From: Fragilaria crotonensis | Taxonomy: Eukaryota > Bacillariophyta > Fragilariophyceae > Fragilariales > Fragilariaceae | Length of the DNA: 64,000 nt | NCBI GenBank assembly: GCA_022925895.1 | Contig: JAKSYS010000215.1 | Coordinates: 22,149-86,148, forward strand | Direction of reading: 5' to 3' | Part shown: positions 54,181 through 64,000 of the stretch, one piece after another | Layout of the letters: each line of letters begins with the position of its first letter | How positions within the stretch are numbered: position 1 is the first letter of the stretch | Notes under the pieces: generated by a model | Told to the model about the DNA's origin: nothing | Seen by the model: only the letters and a program-made list of their open reading frames with translations | The model's database searches: none | Position numbers and translations under genes: made by a program

Positions 54181-57100
54181 ATGAGATACGTTCTCATTGT
54201 CCTTCTTTTCCGCTGGATGAATGCCGAAGCAAGTGGTTTGCGTAATGACTTCGTTGTAAGTTAACTTGAGATGTTGTACATGATAACCTCGCGCCAAAAT
54301 GACTGTGAACAGTGCCTAATCATGTCTCAGAGTCGCATGCTTGCTGGAGAGCAGACTGCATGTGTTCCTGGAATCACACCCCCTGGGTGCACAGCAGATC
54401 CAAGACCCAAGTGTACCCCTTACAGGAGCGTCGATTATTGCCCTGTCAACGAATCGTTTCAGTCATACATTCAGAAGCGAACGTCCTTTGTGAGGAATAA
54501 CCTCCAGGACCTTATGGATGAAGGGATTTGGTTCCACAACCTTGAGGATAAGCTTGCGGGATACAAGGTGGCCGCGTCTCTTGGTCTTAACCCTCCGAAG
54601 ATTCACTTTTGCACCAATAATGTCTCAGAGTTGCTGGACTTCAACAAGACTGCAGCTGGTATGCAAGGATTTGTCGTTCGTGCTACTGATCTCCATAGCA
54701 ACTACGGCATCTACGCATTGCCAAACGGTTTCAATGGCAAAGAATTCATTCGTGGCGTTGATATGACTGCTCAAGATGTGGTTTTGGATTTGACAGCGCT
54801 GGGTGCAAAGACTGTCATTATCGAAGATTATGTTGGATCGGAAGTCAGCCTTCCCGTCGAAGTGAAGTTTCACATGTTCAACGGCCAAGTGGGATCCATC
54901 AATGTTGTCACCAATCGTGGAACCGAATGTGCATGTACGTTTCGACTGATATAGTCGATTGAAAAACTTGCATTCTGCCCATGATAATCGATGCGACTCA
55001 CATGTGCTGCTCTGTCAATCAACTTTACTTATTAGGCTGGGCTGAGATGGATGAAAAGCAGAACCGACTTGATCAGTTCGGATGTTTCTCTGCAGGTGGC
55101 CGCGCTGAATTCCAAGGTCAGTGCACTGCCATTGACTTCCAAAAGGGTGCAACTATGGCGCATCCCATGAAAGGCCTGGACTTGTGTACCGACCTTGTCA
55201 AGTTCGACGACTGCCTTATGAACGACATGATTGCCATCGCACGACAGGCGAGCGAGATGATCGGCGTTTACATTCGTGTTGACATGTTCGTGGGAAACGA
55301 TGGAAAGATTTACCTCCAAGAATTCACCACCAATCATATGAATGGCTTGAGACATTGTAGTGCCATCATGAATGCCAACGGTTGCGTCGACCCCTGCTTT
55401 CAAGGAGCGATGTGGAAGGCGGCTGGGAATAATAGTACGTTCGGAGGGTCATTGACTGTTGAACCAGAGGCATTAACCACGTGGCTATCTCTTCCGATCG
55501 ATGCCAAGTGCCCCGACATCGAGAAAACCCAGTTGCAACCGGCCCCTCTGTCAACCTGTTCAAGGAACATCCAGGATGGCAACTCTACCGCGTATCCAAT
55601 CACAACGTCGCCGTCGCCTTCATCTTCTCCGTCCGTCGCTACAGTCATATCCTCGTTAAAGCCGACTGCATCCCCCACATCCCTTCCCACGGAACCACCA
55701 CAGCCCCTTCCGACTACTGCACCGACAACCCAGAGCCCTACAGTTGCCGCACAAACCTACTCGTGCTCGCTCTCTAGTGCAGCGTCCGAGTTTTCGGTCA
55801 TTTCTGAAGACAATGCAATCATCAACGCACAAAATTTGAATGGTCTGGGTTTTCTCATCGGTGGAAATTTGGAACGCACAAACTCCAATGTTGGCAACAT
55901 CAATACTAAGTCCTTCGTCGCCGGCACCAGAAGTGGCGCCTGGAACTGGAACCCCAATCCAGTACTTGCAGGCCCTTTTAACACCCTCGTAGACTTCGAG
56001 CAACTTCGGTACATATCGAGAAATGCTGTATCGTCGACGGCTGCTGATGGTTCCAGGGTGATAGTGATCAACAGCGGCGGAACCTTCACTTCCGCGGCTC
56101 AACTGTCAAGCCAGATTGATCACAACACACAAAACGTCTTGGTAGTATTCAACACTGACTTGGACGTCACCCTGGACTTTGGCATGAATACTATTAACTT
56201 CAGTGTTCTCGCACCCCGATCCAAGCTAACAGTCATTGTCGACCAGAGGGACATAAGGGGCTTCCTTGTTGGAAAGGAAGTGAGCGTTTCCTCTACCGCA
56301 AATATATCATCACAGCTGTACACCGGACAACCTGAGTGCTCATCAGACCCTGCCGCCACCGGCCTCCCTATTCCTACTTCGACTCCGACACCAGCTCCCA
56401 CTTTCGCTGGATCAGAACAACCTTCGAATGCCGCATCCGTCACGCCGACGGTCTCAAGTTCGCAAAGTTCTTCGATCCTCAAGTCGAAGTCACCGTCGAG
56501 TTTGAACTCGGAGTTGCCTACGGTGATGCTGTCAGAGAAACCTTCCACCGCTGCATCATTCAAGCCGTCGCAAATGACTTCGCAAGCACCTTCGAGTTTG
56601 AACTCGGAATTGCCTACGGTGACCCTGTCAGAGAAGCCTTCCAACGCTGCATCCTTGATGCCAACAATCACGACTTCCCGATCTCCTTCGGCTCTGACAT
56701 CCGAAGCACCATCACGTTTGACCTCGACCGTTCCAACCGTTGATCAGTCAGAAAAGCCTTCCAACGCAGCATCACTCATGCCAACAGTTGTTTCATCACA
56801 ACGACCTTCCGTTGGCTTAAGGACAGAGTCTCCTTCGCTTCATCCTTCCGAGCTTCCAACTGTTGTGGCGTCAGAGCGACCTTCAAGTTTTGCATCGGTG
56901 CCCGTCACACCTCTTCCGACCCCATCACCAACGGAGGCTCCAACGGCACCTCCAACAGTGGCACTAACAACGGATCCGACGGTGACACAAACAGAATCTC
57001 CAACCGCATCTCCTACAGAAGGTCCAACAGGTGATCCAACTTCGGCACCGACAGAATCTCCAACCGGACCTCCTACAGTGCCTCCGACGGGAGGCCCGAC

Positions 57101-60100
57101 AGCGGATCCTTCAGTTGGTCCTACAGGAGATCCAACTGCGGCACCGACAGAATTTCCAACCGGACCTCCTACAGCGCCTCCGACGGGAGGTCCGACAGCG
57201 GATCCTACTGTGCATCCGACTGAAGCACCGACAACCAGCCCAACAGCCTTTCCCACTGGACCGCCGACTCCGCTTTCGACTTCTGCACCCGCCACGCCCA
57301 GTCCCACAGTTGCAGCCCAAAGTTACTCGTGTATCCTCCCTAGTGTTGTGTCCGAGTTCTCTGTCATCTCTGAAGGAAATGCGATCATCAACGCACAAAA
57401 CTTCAATGGCCTCGGTCTCCTTATTGGCGGAAATTTGGACCGCACAAACAACAATGCTGGCAACATCTATCAAAAGTCGTTCGTCGCCGGAACCAGAAGT
57501 GGAGCCTGGAATTGGAACCCCAATCCAGTACTTGCAGGCCCTTTTAACACCCTCGTAGACTTCGAGCAACTTCGGTACATATCGAGAAATGCTGTATCGT
57601 CGACGGCTGCTGATGGTTCCAGGGTGATAGTGATCAACAGCGGCGGAACCTTCACTTCCGCGGCTCAACTGTCAAGCGATCTAAAACCGTGGATTGACAG
57701 GTACTTGGTCATATTCAACACCGACTTGGACGTCACCCTGGACTTTGGCACGAATGGCATCAACTTTAGTGCTCTCGCGCCCCGATCCAAGCTCTCTGTG
57801 AACGTCAACTCGGGAGACGTACGAGGTTTCCTTGCGGCCAGGGAAGTGGTCGTTTCCTCGACGACGAACATGGTGTGGCAGTCGTACCAATACGCTGGAC
57901 AGCCACTGTGCCCGACCATCACAGGCCCTCCCGTTCCTACTTCGGCTCCTACGCCAGCTCCACATCAGCAGCGCTACCAACAGCACCCACCCTCCAGGCG
58001 TGTGCGCCTGCACATTGCCTGACTACCTCAAACAGAAGAAGTGGACGCTCATCACGAAGGGTGACGCTCTCCATTCGGCCCACAGCGTGTATACCGGCCT
58101 CGCCATTGGCGGGACTTTGTCGGTTTATGAGCCCACGACGAGCAAGACCGTTTCGTACATGAGCTACATGCAAGCCATTTTCCCAGCGACGAGTTACGGG
58201 ATCAATTTCAATGGAGGAATGCAGATAGACCCCTCTCCCTTGACTGCTGCCGGTATCGACTTCTCTGTGCTTGAGTGTGTCGCAAGAAATGCAGTAAGTT
58301 CTGAAGTGACGATTCCAGGTTCCAGCAAGACTTCCAAGGTGGTTGTCTTCACGGTTGGAGGATCGTACAGTATGGACGATGTGCGACCAAACAATGGTTT
58401 TTATCCAGACGAGGACAACGGCAGTACTCTGGTGATTTTCAATACTTCGGACGATGTGCGTTTGATCTTTAGCAATAACCGGAAGTTCGGTCCGTCAGTT
58501 CTTGCACCTTTCTCGAAGGTGACGATCGACGACAACAATGACTTCACCGATGGGTATGTTGTTGCGAGAGAGTTTGTATCCACCAAAACAGCGCAGCAAC
58601 TCCATGGAGATGCTTTCCAAGGAGATGTTGCCTGCGCGACAGGTTCGAGTCCCACCGGAACGACATCTGCGACGCCATTGCCCACCACTGCACTCGTCGC
58701 GCCACCTCCAAGCTCTTATCCAACGGGTGCTCCAACAGGTGCTTCTACAGTGGATCCGACGGGGGCACCTACCCCCAGCCCGACAGCCTTTCCCACAGGT
58801 TCTTCACCCGCCACGCCCAGTCCCACAGTTGCAGCCCAAAGTTACTCGTGTATCCTCCCTAGTGTTGTGTCCGAGTTCTCTGTCATCTCTGAAGGAAATG
58901 CGATCATCAACGCACAAAACTTCAATGGCCTCGGTCTCCTTATTGGCGGAAATTTGGACCGCACAAACAACAATGCTGGCAACATCTATCAAAAGTCGTT
59001 CGTCGCCGGAACCAGAAGTGGAGCCTGGAATTGGAACCCCAATCCAGTACTTGCAGGCCCTTTTAACACCCTCGTAGACTTCGAGCAACTTCGGTACATA
59101 TCGAGAAATGCTGTATCGTCGACGGCTGCTGATGGTTCCAGGGTGATAGTGATCAACAGCGGCGGAACCTTCACTTCCGCGGCTCAACTGTCAAGCGATC
59201 TAAAACCGTGGATTGACAGGTACTTGGTCATATTCAACACCGACTTGGACGTCACCCTGGACTTTGGCACGAATGGCATCAACTTTAGTGCTCTCGCGCC
59301 CCGATCCAAGCTCTCTGTGAACGTCAACTCGGGAGACGTACGAGGTTTCCTTGCGGCCAGGGAAGTGGTCGTTTCCTCGACGACGAACATGGTGTGGCAG
59401 TCGTACCAATACGCTGGACAGCCACTGTGCCCGACCATCACAGGCCCTCCCGTTCCTACTTCGGCTCCTACGCCAGCTCCCACATCAGCAGCGCTACCAA
59501 CAGCACCCACCCCTCCAGGCGTGTGCGCCTGCACATTGCCTGACTACCTCAAACAGAAGAAGTGGACGCTCATCACGAAGGGTGACGCTCTCCATTCGGC
59601 CCACAGCGTGTATACCGGCCTCGCCATTGGCGGGACTTTGTCGGTTTATGAGCCCACGACGAGCAAGACCGTTTCGTACATGAGCTACATGCAAGCCATT
59701 TTCCCAGCGACGAGTTACGGGATCAATTTCAATGGAGGAATGCAGATAGACCCCTCTCCCTTGACTGCTGCCGGTATCGACTTCTCTGTGCTTGAGTGTG
59801 TCGCAAGAAATGCAGTAAGTTCTGAAGTGACGATTCCAGGTTCCAGCAAGACTTCCAAGGTGGTTGTCTTCACGGTTGGAGGATCGTACAGTATGGACGA
59901 TGTGCGACCAAACAATGGTTTTTATCCAGACGAGGACAACGGCAGTACTCTGGTGATTTTCAATACTTCGGACGATGTGCGTTTGATCTTTAGCAATAAC
60001 CGGAAGTTCGGTCCGTCAGTTCTTGCACCTTTCTCGAAGGTGACGATCGACGACAACAATGACTTCACCGATGGGTATGTTGTTGCGAGAGAGTTTGTAT

Positions 60101-60159
60101 CCACCAAAACAGCGCAGCAACTCCATGGAGATGCTTTCCAAGGTACTACGTCTTGCTAG
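54181..60159 (+). CDS. Giant secreted protein: TupA-like ATP-grasp domain plus choice-of-anchor-A-like domains (two 1-nt deletions)
   Basis: Exons 54181-54255, 54331-54934 and 55036-60159; introns begin GTAAGT and GTACGT (the first could also end at 54312). MRYVLIVLLFRWMNAEAS is the signal peptide. The ATP-grasp region (residues ~50-440) has LEDKLAGYKVAASLGL, FVVRATDLHSNYG, VIIEDYVG, VEVKFHMFNG, YIRVDMFVGNDGKIYLQEF and TTNHMNGLRHC, like the paralogue at 13-20 kb. Pro/Thr/Ser linkers (SEKPSNAAS; PTGDPTSAPTESPT) follow, with five domains of choice-of-anchor-A type: SEFSVISE, IGGNL, SVLAPRSKL / SVLAPFSKVTI, GYVVAREFVS. Order: A-linker-A-B-A-B. Single bases are missing at ~57960 and ~57990 relative to the downstream copy; with them the gene has 1934 codons. 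Probably an extracellular matrix or adhesion protein. Confidence 0.8.
54256..54330 (+). other. Intron 1 of the second giant secreted gene
   Basis: It starts GTAAGTTAAC and contains in-frame stops, so it must be spliced to join the signal peptide to the body. I prefer the acceptor tctcag at 54330 because of the pyrimidine stretch and the upstream cctaat branch-like site. gaacag at 54312 would also keep the frame. Confidence 0.7.
54935..55035 (+). other. Intron 2 of the second giant secreted gene
   Basis: GTACGTTTCG...TTACTTATTAG, 101 nt, phase 1. Joining gives ECACWAEMDEKQNRLDQFGC, which aligns with DCPCYAVVDTEWNRLDTFGC of the paralogue, where no intron occurs at this point. Confidence 0.85.
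57287..60145 (+). repeat. Near-perfect coding tandem duplication, ~1.52-kb period
   Basis: 57287-58625 and 58806-60145 are identical wherever I compared them, except for two single-base deletions in the first copy (ctccac for ctcccac at ~57960; caccctcc for cacccctcc at ~57990). The offset changes from 1519 to 1521 at those points. Each copy carries one A-type and one B-type choice-of-anchor-A-like domain. The unit boundaries fall in the Pro/Thr linker. Confidence 0.9.
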
Positions 60160-61689
60160 CTCGAAGATAGTCAGTAACAAGAGTATGTTATTGCTCACAA
60201 ATAGGATCTTAACCAATTCGCCTTGGTATGTTGTGGTTTGCCTTGATCCGATTCTTATATTTATCATGCACGTGGGGCCAGATAAGGACTGCCGTGTCAT
60301 CATACATAATGGAATCGCAGGCTTTCCACTGAGTTGAAAGATTGACAACACAATCAAGATTGAAGTGGGCGCCAATGGCTTCGTGCCCTCGATTCATCGA
60401 TCTTTTCGTGTGTTGAAATACTTGACAAAAATGAACGACCTCATGTATCCACCACTCATGGCGAAGCTCGCGTTTTGATGAATGCGGCTTGTTTTGCTCT
60501 AACACGAATTGGGATCATCCTGCCCTTTGAGGTCGACGTCTTCATGAATGGGTACCGTCGCAACTTTTGTCATCTTTATAGCACCCTTCGATCGCATCAT
60601 CGTGAAGCTGACACTCGTTTATCGCATCACTTAGAAATTGTATTGTTCGACGACGCCCAGCGGCCATAGTATCTTTGATCCCCATGGTGTTGTGCATTAC
60701 CTCGACCCGCAATTGCGTTATTCACACACATAAATTCGTAAATGAAGTAAGGCTGACGCCCTGTCTGTGGCATTGCCCGTCCTTCCACTGACCGATCAAT
60801 GCGCTTCCATCTGGGGCCACAAGAACGTTCCACGTCCAGGTATGATATTTTCAAGCCTTTTCCTTACAGAGTTCGAACCATCTGAAGGAATTACTTCCCA
60901 TTCCCGCGGCAAAAGTTTTATTTGATTTCCCCTTTCGCATCGCGCAATAAAGAGAGTCTCCAGTGAGCCCTTTTCCCCGTTGGTCGACGTGCTCCGTCTT
61001 CATGCTAGACGTTTCAGTGTTGGTCACGCAGCTCGTCTCCATTTTTCCAGCATTCAGTCATCAGGGGTTCACAAGTAATTTGGATACCGGCCAAGTTCTG
61101 CAACAGCATTCATGATCCTTAGCAATGTGACACCTTGCGAGCAGAATGCAGGGGTCCACGAGTTCTGGAAACGACAGAATTCATGGTCACATCACACTGA
61201 CGTCGGACCATGGACTAGAATAGCACAGCCGGCACATGAAGGTGTTCTCGAGTCACGAGCCACGATAACATGATATGAGGATATCAGGACAGGATGGCGA
61301 CTATCAGTCGAAGGCATTGGAACATGCTGCTTTCTAGCGTTTGAGTGGTTGTTTCCACTTGCTTCGGGTCGAAATAATTGCATGTTCACAAAGAGGCATT
61401 TGCTCGGTCACAGGACTTGTTGCACAACAGCAATTTGTCGAATTACTCCAACGGCCCCTGGCGAATGTTGATGTGAATGCCAACAATCACTTTGGTACGA
61501 CCGGAGCGGCAACTTTCACGATAAAGTGGCTCATAAATGAAAATCGTAACTGATCCCAATAGAAAAACCAATTTCGTGAAGGCGAACACTTATCGTCCAG
61601 TGACCATGTCTATGGGCGGGTATAAATAGTTGATGCGCCAGAGGCACCTGCTTCAGCAGTACTCAGCATCAATGCCAGTCAGGGAGACG
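60160..61689. other. Intergenic, no gene seen
   Basis: Short frames on both strands (for example 60209-60505 minus, 60475-60669 plus) have no family features. The start is the 3' flank of the giant gene. Confidence 0.5.
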
Positions 61690-61729
61690 TGATTGATGGC
61701 TGTGTATTGCTGTTTGAACCAACGTTCTG

Positions 61730-61910
61730 CTTGAAATTGTGAATCAGTTGCAATGCAATGGACTCCAGATCCGCCAGGTAACGTAGGTTTCACAGCCGTA
61801 ACGAGAATGACAGAGTGGCCCAGGAACTCCCTGGCCGCAACCAAATTCCAAACATATCATTGGCACTCCCTCTTCTCTCTTTTGTCGCAGTTGGTTCGTG
61901 TTTTCTGTCC
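61730..61910 (-). repeat. Diverged dispersed repeat, copy 2 (partner at 2473-2625)
   Basis: It aligns by eye with 2473-2625 over ~130 bp. On the minus strand an open frame (61844-61653) reads LVAAREFLGHSVILVTAVKP, then GGSGVHCIATDSQFQAE; the left copy keeps GSGVHCLATNSQF in a broken frame. The family is unknown. Confidence 0.55.
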
Positions 61911-62410
61911 ATTCAGAACATCCCAACGGTTCATTATTTCTACGTACGTACTCGACTCATAGATTCTTTCGGATCCTCGACAAGTCCATTTCTCTTTGTA
62001 TGACACTGTATGCACAGTATACAGTATACACTAACCAATACCAGGTGATTTCTCGCAAAAAAGATACTGGAGTACCAGGTACAAGGGATTACAGCAGCGC
62101 GCGTAGAAATATTAGCACTGTGTCAAAAGCCAATCAATTGTGTGATTCATTCGATAAAAAGAGCGGAGAACATGTCACACAACTCAATCGATCGGCTTTC
62201 CATTCCTGCGTACTGTAGATGATACCTGCGCTGCTCGTCCAAAATAATCTATCACACTCGTCGTTTCAAAGGTTGAGCATGCTGCCGAAGTCAAGTGGAA
62301 TAATGAGGGATCCGTTCGATAATAAGGATTGCCCAGTCTTCCAGGAACCCTTGGAAAGATTGAGAACCTCCAATTTCAAGGTCACTCCTTGTCGTGCATC
62401 GACCTCGACT
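61911..62410. other. Promoter region of the glyoxalase-fold gene
   Basis: 61995-62085 holds a cluster of GTAC/GTATAC words (actgtatgcacagtatacag, tatacactaacc, gtaccaggtacaag), 330-410 bp upstream of the ATG at 62411. A further plus-strand ATG at 62219 opens a frame that runs into the gene, but it lacks a targeting signal and I do not prefer it. Confidence 0.45.
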
Positions 62411-63643
62411 ATGAAGTTTCATTTCCTTGCTGTTGCTTCGGCATTACTCGTGAATAGGGCAACTGGATTTGCTGGTCTGCAACCGGCCATGGATCGATCA
62501 CACCAAACTCGTCTATTTCTTCACGACGCCAAAAGATCTCGTCGGTCGTTCCTAGTTGAAACATCCGCCGTGGTGTCGTTCGCGACAGTCGGAGGATTGT
62601 TTCGACCACCTGATGCTGCTCAAGCTGCTGTGGGGACTTTACCTGAATTGCAAGATACCAACGCTGTGTTGCAGGGGCTGACCATCAGGGTAACGGATCC
62701 GTCTCAACAGAAACAAATGATTACGTTTCTGCAGGATGCATTTGACATGGACGTCCTGAGAGGTACTCCAGATGGACTGGATACAGTAAGTTGTGTGGTG
62801 CTTTTTTGTGTGAGAATGTCACTACTGATTGCTAGCCAATCGCATTGAGTCTAATTGAAGATTTTTTCCTACAGTGGCTTGGATATGGTCCTGAACAATT
62901 AAACGTGCCAAGCGATTTCATCGTGCCTGTTTCATCATTCAAGAAGTATGGAGGCCATGCATCAATTCATATGCAGTACGATCCTCAAGCAACCTCCATG
63001 TACTATCGTGGAGAAGGCAATGCTCCTGGCGACAACATTGCTTACCTCCAAGGTAAGTCACAGTAACATCTTCCGTTGACCATGCCTCCCTATAGGTTAC
63101 TAACCCTTTTGTCCTTAACAACATGTTGCAGTCGGAGTCCCACAATACAGAGTAACACAAATGGTGAAAAATGGTGGCAATGTGTTGGACGCTTACGGCT
63201 ATGTCAATGTGGTGTCTCCCTCGGGTTTGCCAATGCGAGGAATTGTTGGCATTTGGCCCGATCCAATGATGTTTTGTGCCATCAACTGCGTCAATGTTAA
63301 GGAGAGCAGGGCCTTTTATGAGCAGCTGGGCTTTGTTGAGCAAAAGTTTCCATACTGTCGACCAGGAAACGGTCTGGGACAGTTTGAACCGCCTCAACCA
63401 AAGGGCTCGGTCTATCTGGCCCCATCTCCAAACTCCATGGGTGTCCTGCTGCTTCCGACAAAGTCTAAAAAGATTACGCCCAATCCAGCAGTACAAGGGC
63501 TCAACATTGTTTATTCTCCATCAGAAGGAAGCGACGACGATGTTAGTCGATTGCAGGATCCCTCAGGAGTGGGAATTAACTTTGATCCAATCACCAAGTT
63601 TGCTGCGGTCGAAAAATCAACAAGAGTGACTACAGAAATTTAA
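62411..63643 (+). CDS. Plastid, probably thylakoid-lumen, glyoxalase-fold (VOC) protein
   Basis: Exons 62411-62785, 62875-63052 and 63132-63643; introns of 89 and 79 nt, both GTAAGT...CAG, phases agree; 354 residues. The N-terminus is a three-part presequence. A signal peptide (MKFHFLAVASALLVNRATG) ends at FAGL, fitting the diatom ASAFAP-type motif with Phe at the cut. A basic Ser-rich transit segment (SRRSF) follows, then a twin-arginine lumenal signal (RRSFLVETSAVVSFATVGG, ending DAAQA|AV). The mature part has two VOC-like modules: LQGLTIRVTDPSQQKQMITF...AFDMDVLRG, and MFCAINCVNVKESRAFYEQL...GSVYLAPSP...MGVLLLP. The metal ligands of true glyoxalase I are not evident. It is probably a lumenal VOC protein of unknown substrate. 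Confidence 0.82.
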
Positions 63644-63903
63644 CGCTAACATAATTAGACTATTATTCTCTGTTGAGCGCGTTGCTTGATTCTATCATAC
63701 TCCGTACTCCGTACTAGTCGAAACGGTGTTGCTCCTACAATGTGAGTAGCAGTACATGGTGACTTTCGTAATCCACTTAGAGAGTCCTCGAACAATTCTC
63801 TCTACTCTCTAGTAGTAGGGGTCTAATGTGATGCACAATTGTACCATCGACCACAGACAAAACTGGAGTTATACTTCGCTATGACTTATGATACCATGTG
63901 ACC
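63644..63903. other. 3' flank of the glyoxalase-fold gene
   Basis: No gene. Short words such as actccgtactccgtactag (63702-63717) and ctctctactctctag recur in a small area. Confidence 0.45.
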
Positions 63904-64000
63904 GGGTGAGCAAGAATATTATGGTCGAGTAGATGCGTAGAAACGTACTCTGAGTAGATGTCAGGGCGAGCAAGAATATTTTGTCGTCAAATACCTCTCT
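63904..64000. repeat. Imperfect direct repeat at the window edge (~60-bp period)
   Basis: gggtgagcaagaatattatgg at ~63904 recurs as gggcgagcaagaatattttg at ~63964, and gagtagatg occurs after the first copy and before the second. The repeat may continue beyond the window. Confidence 0.7.

Noticed and set aside
55656-59409. Long minus-strand and +1 frames across the second giant gene
   Set aside because: They are duplicated with the coding repeats and rich in Gly/Arg or Val/Gly from Pro/Thr codons read in reverse; shadows.
1-64000. tRNA and rRNA genes
   Set aside because: A scan by eye for tRNA B-box words and conserved rRNA runs found nothing convincing; a tRNA search program would be decisive.

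Overview
The window looks like nuclear DNA of a diatom, probably a raphid pennate; this is inferred from sequence style, not from a marker gene. The evidence is: short GT-AG introns of about 57-102 nt; very large secreted proteins with Pro/Ser/Thr linkers of the PSxxPS / PTxxPT kind; Ty1/copia elements with diatom-like polyproteins; a plastid-targeted protein with a two-step presequence; and intergenic DNA full of short GTAC palindromes. There is no operon structure.

Left part (1-13 kb). The 5' end of a secreted cytochrome b5-like gene runs off the edge (1-374, minus). Then come about 12 kb of decayed repeats: a Ty1/copia wreck (about 3.8-7.8 kb), a hAT transposase wreck (about 10.1-11.56 kb) and a non-autonomous element with 30-bp terminal inverted repeats (11937-12539).

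Centre (13-36 kb). A giant secreted multidomain gene (13045-20514, minus) carries SdrD-B/Cna-B-like repeats and a C-terminal ATP-grasp (TupA-like) domain. One in-frame TAA interrupts it. Next is a nearly complete, recent copia element (21391-29440, minus) with two LTRs and a 5-bp target duplication. It lies beside a broken MSH2-like fragment. A five-exon gene (30974-35728, minus) follows. It encodes a GlmS-like glutamine amidotransferase/SIS protein with membrane segments, an N-terminal HExxH and C-terminal EF-hands.

Right part (36-64 kb). After a degenerate zone (G-beta WD40 pseudogene, collagen-like remnant, duplicated blocks) come: a Golgi-type protein with two fucosyltransferase-like modules (43083-45893); a mucin-like single-pass membrane protein (47716-49716); a threonine synthase-like gene with a decayed segmental duplicate (50235-53450); a second giant secreted gene (54181-60159, plus) joining the same ATP-grasp domain to choice-of-anchor-A-like domains; and a thylakoid-lumen glyoxalase-fold protein (62411-63643).

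The strongest candidates for undescribed biology are the pair of secreted ATP-grasp proteins with different surface-repeat partners, and the membrane GlmS-like/EF-hand fusion. Many genes are broken only by single-base homopolymer losses inside repeats. This looks more like unpolished consensus than true decay, so open reading frames in repeats should be read with that in mind.
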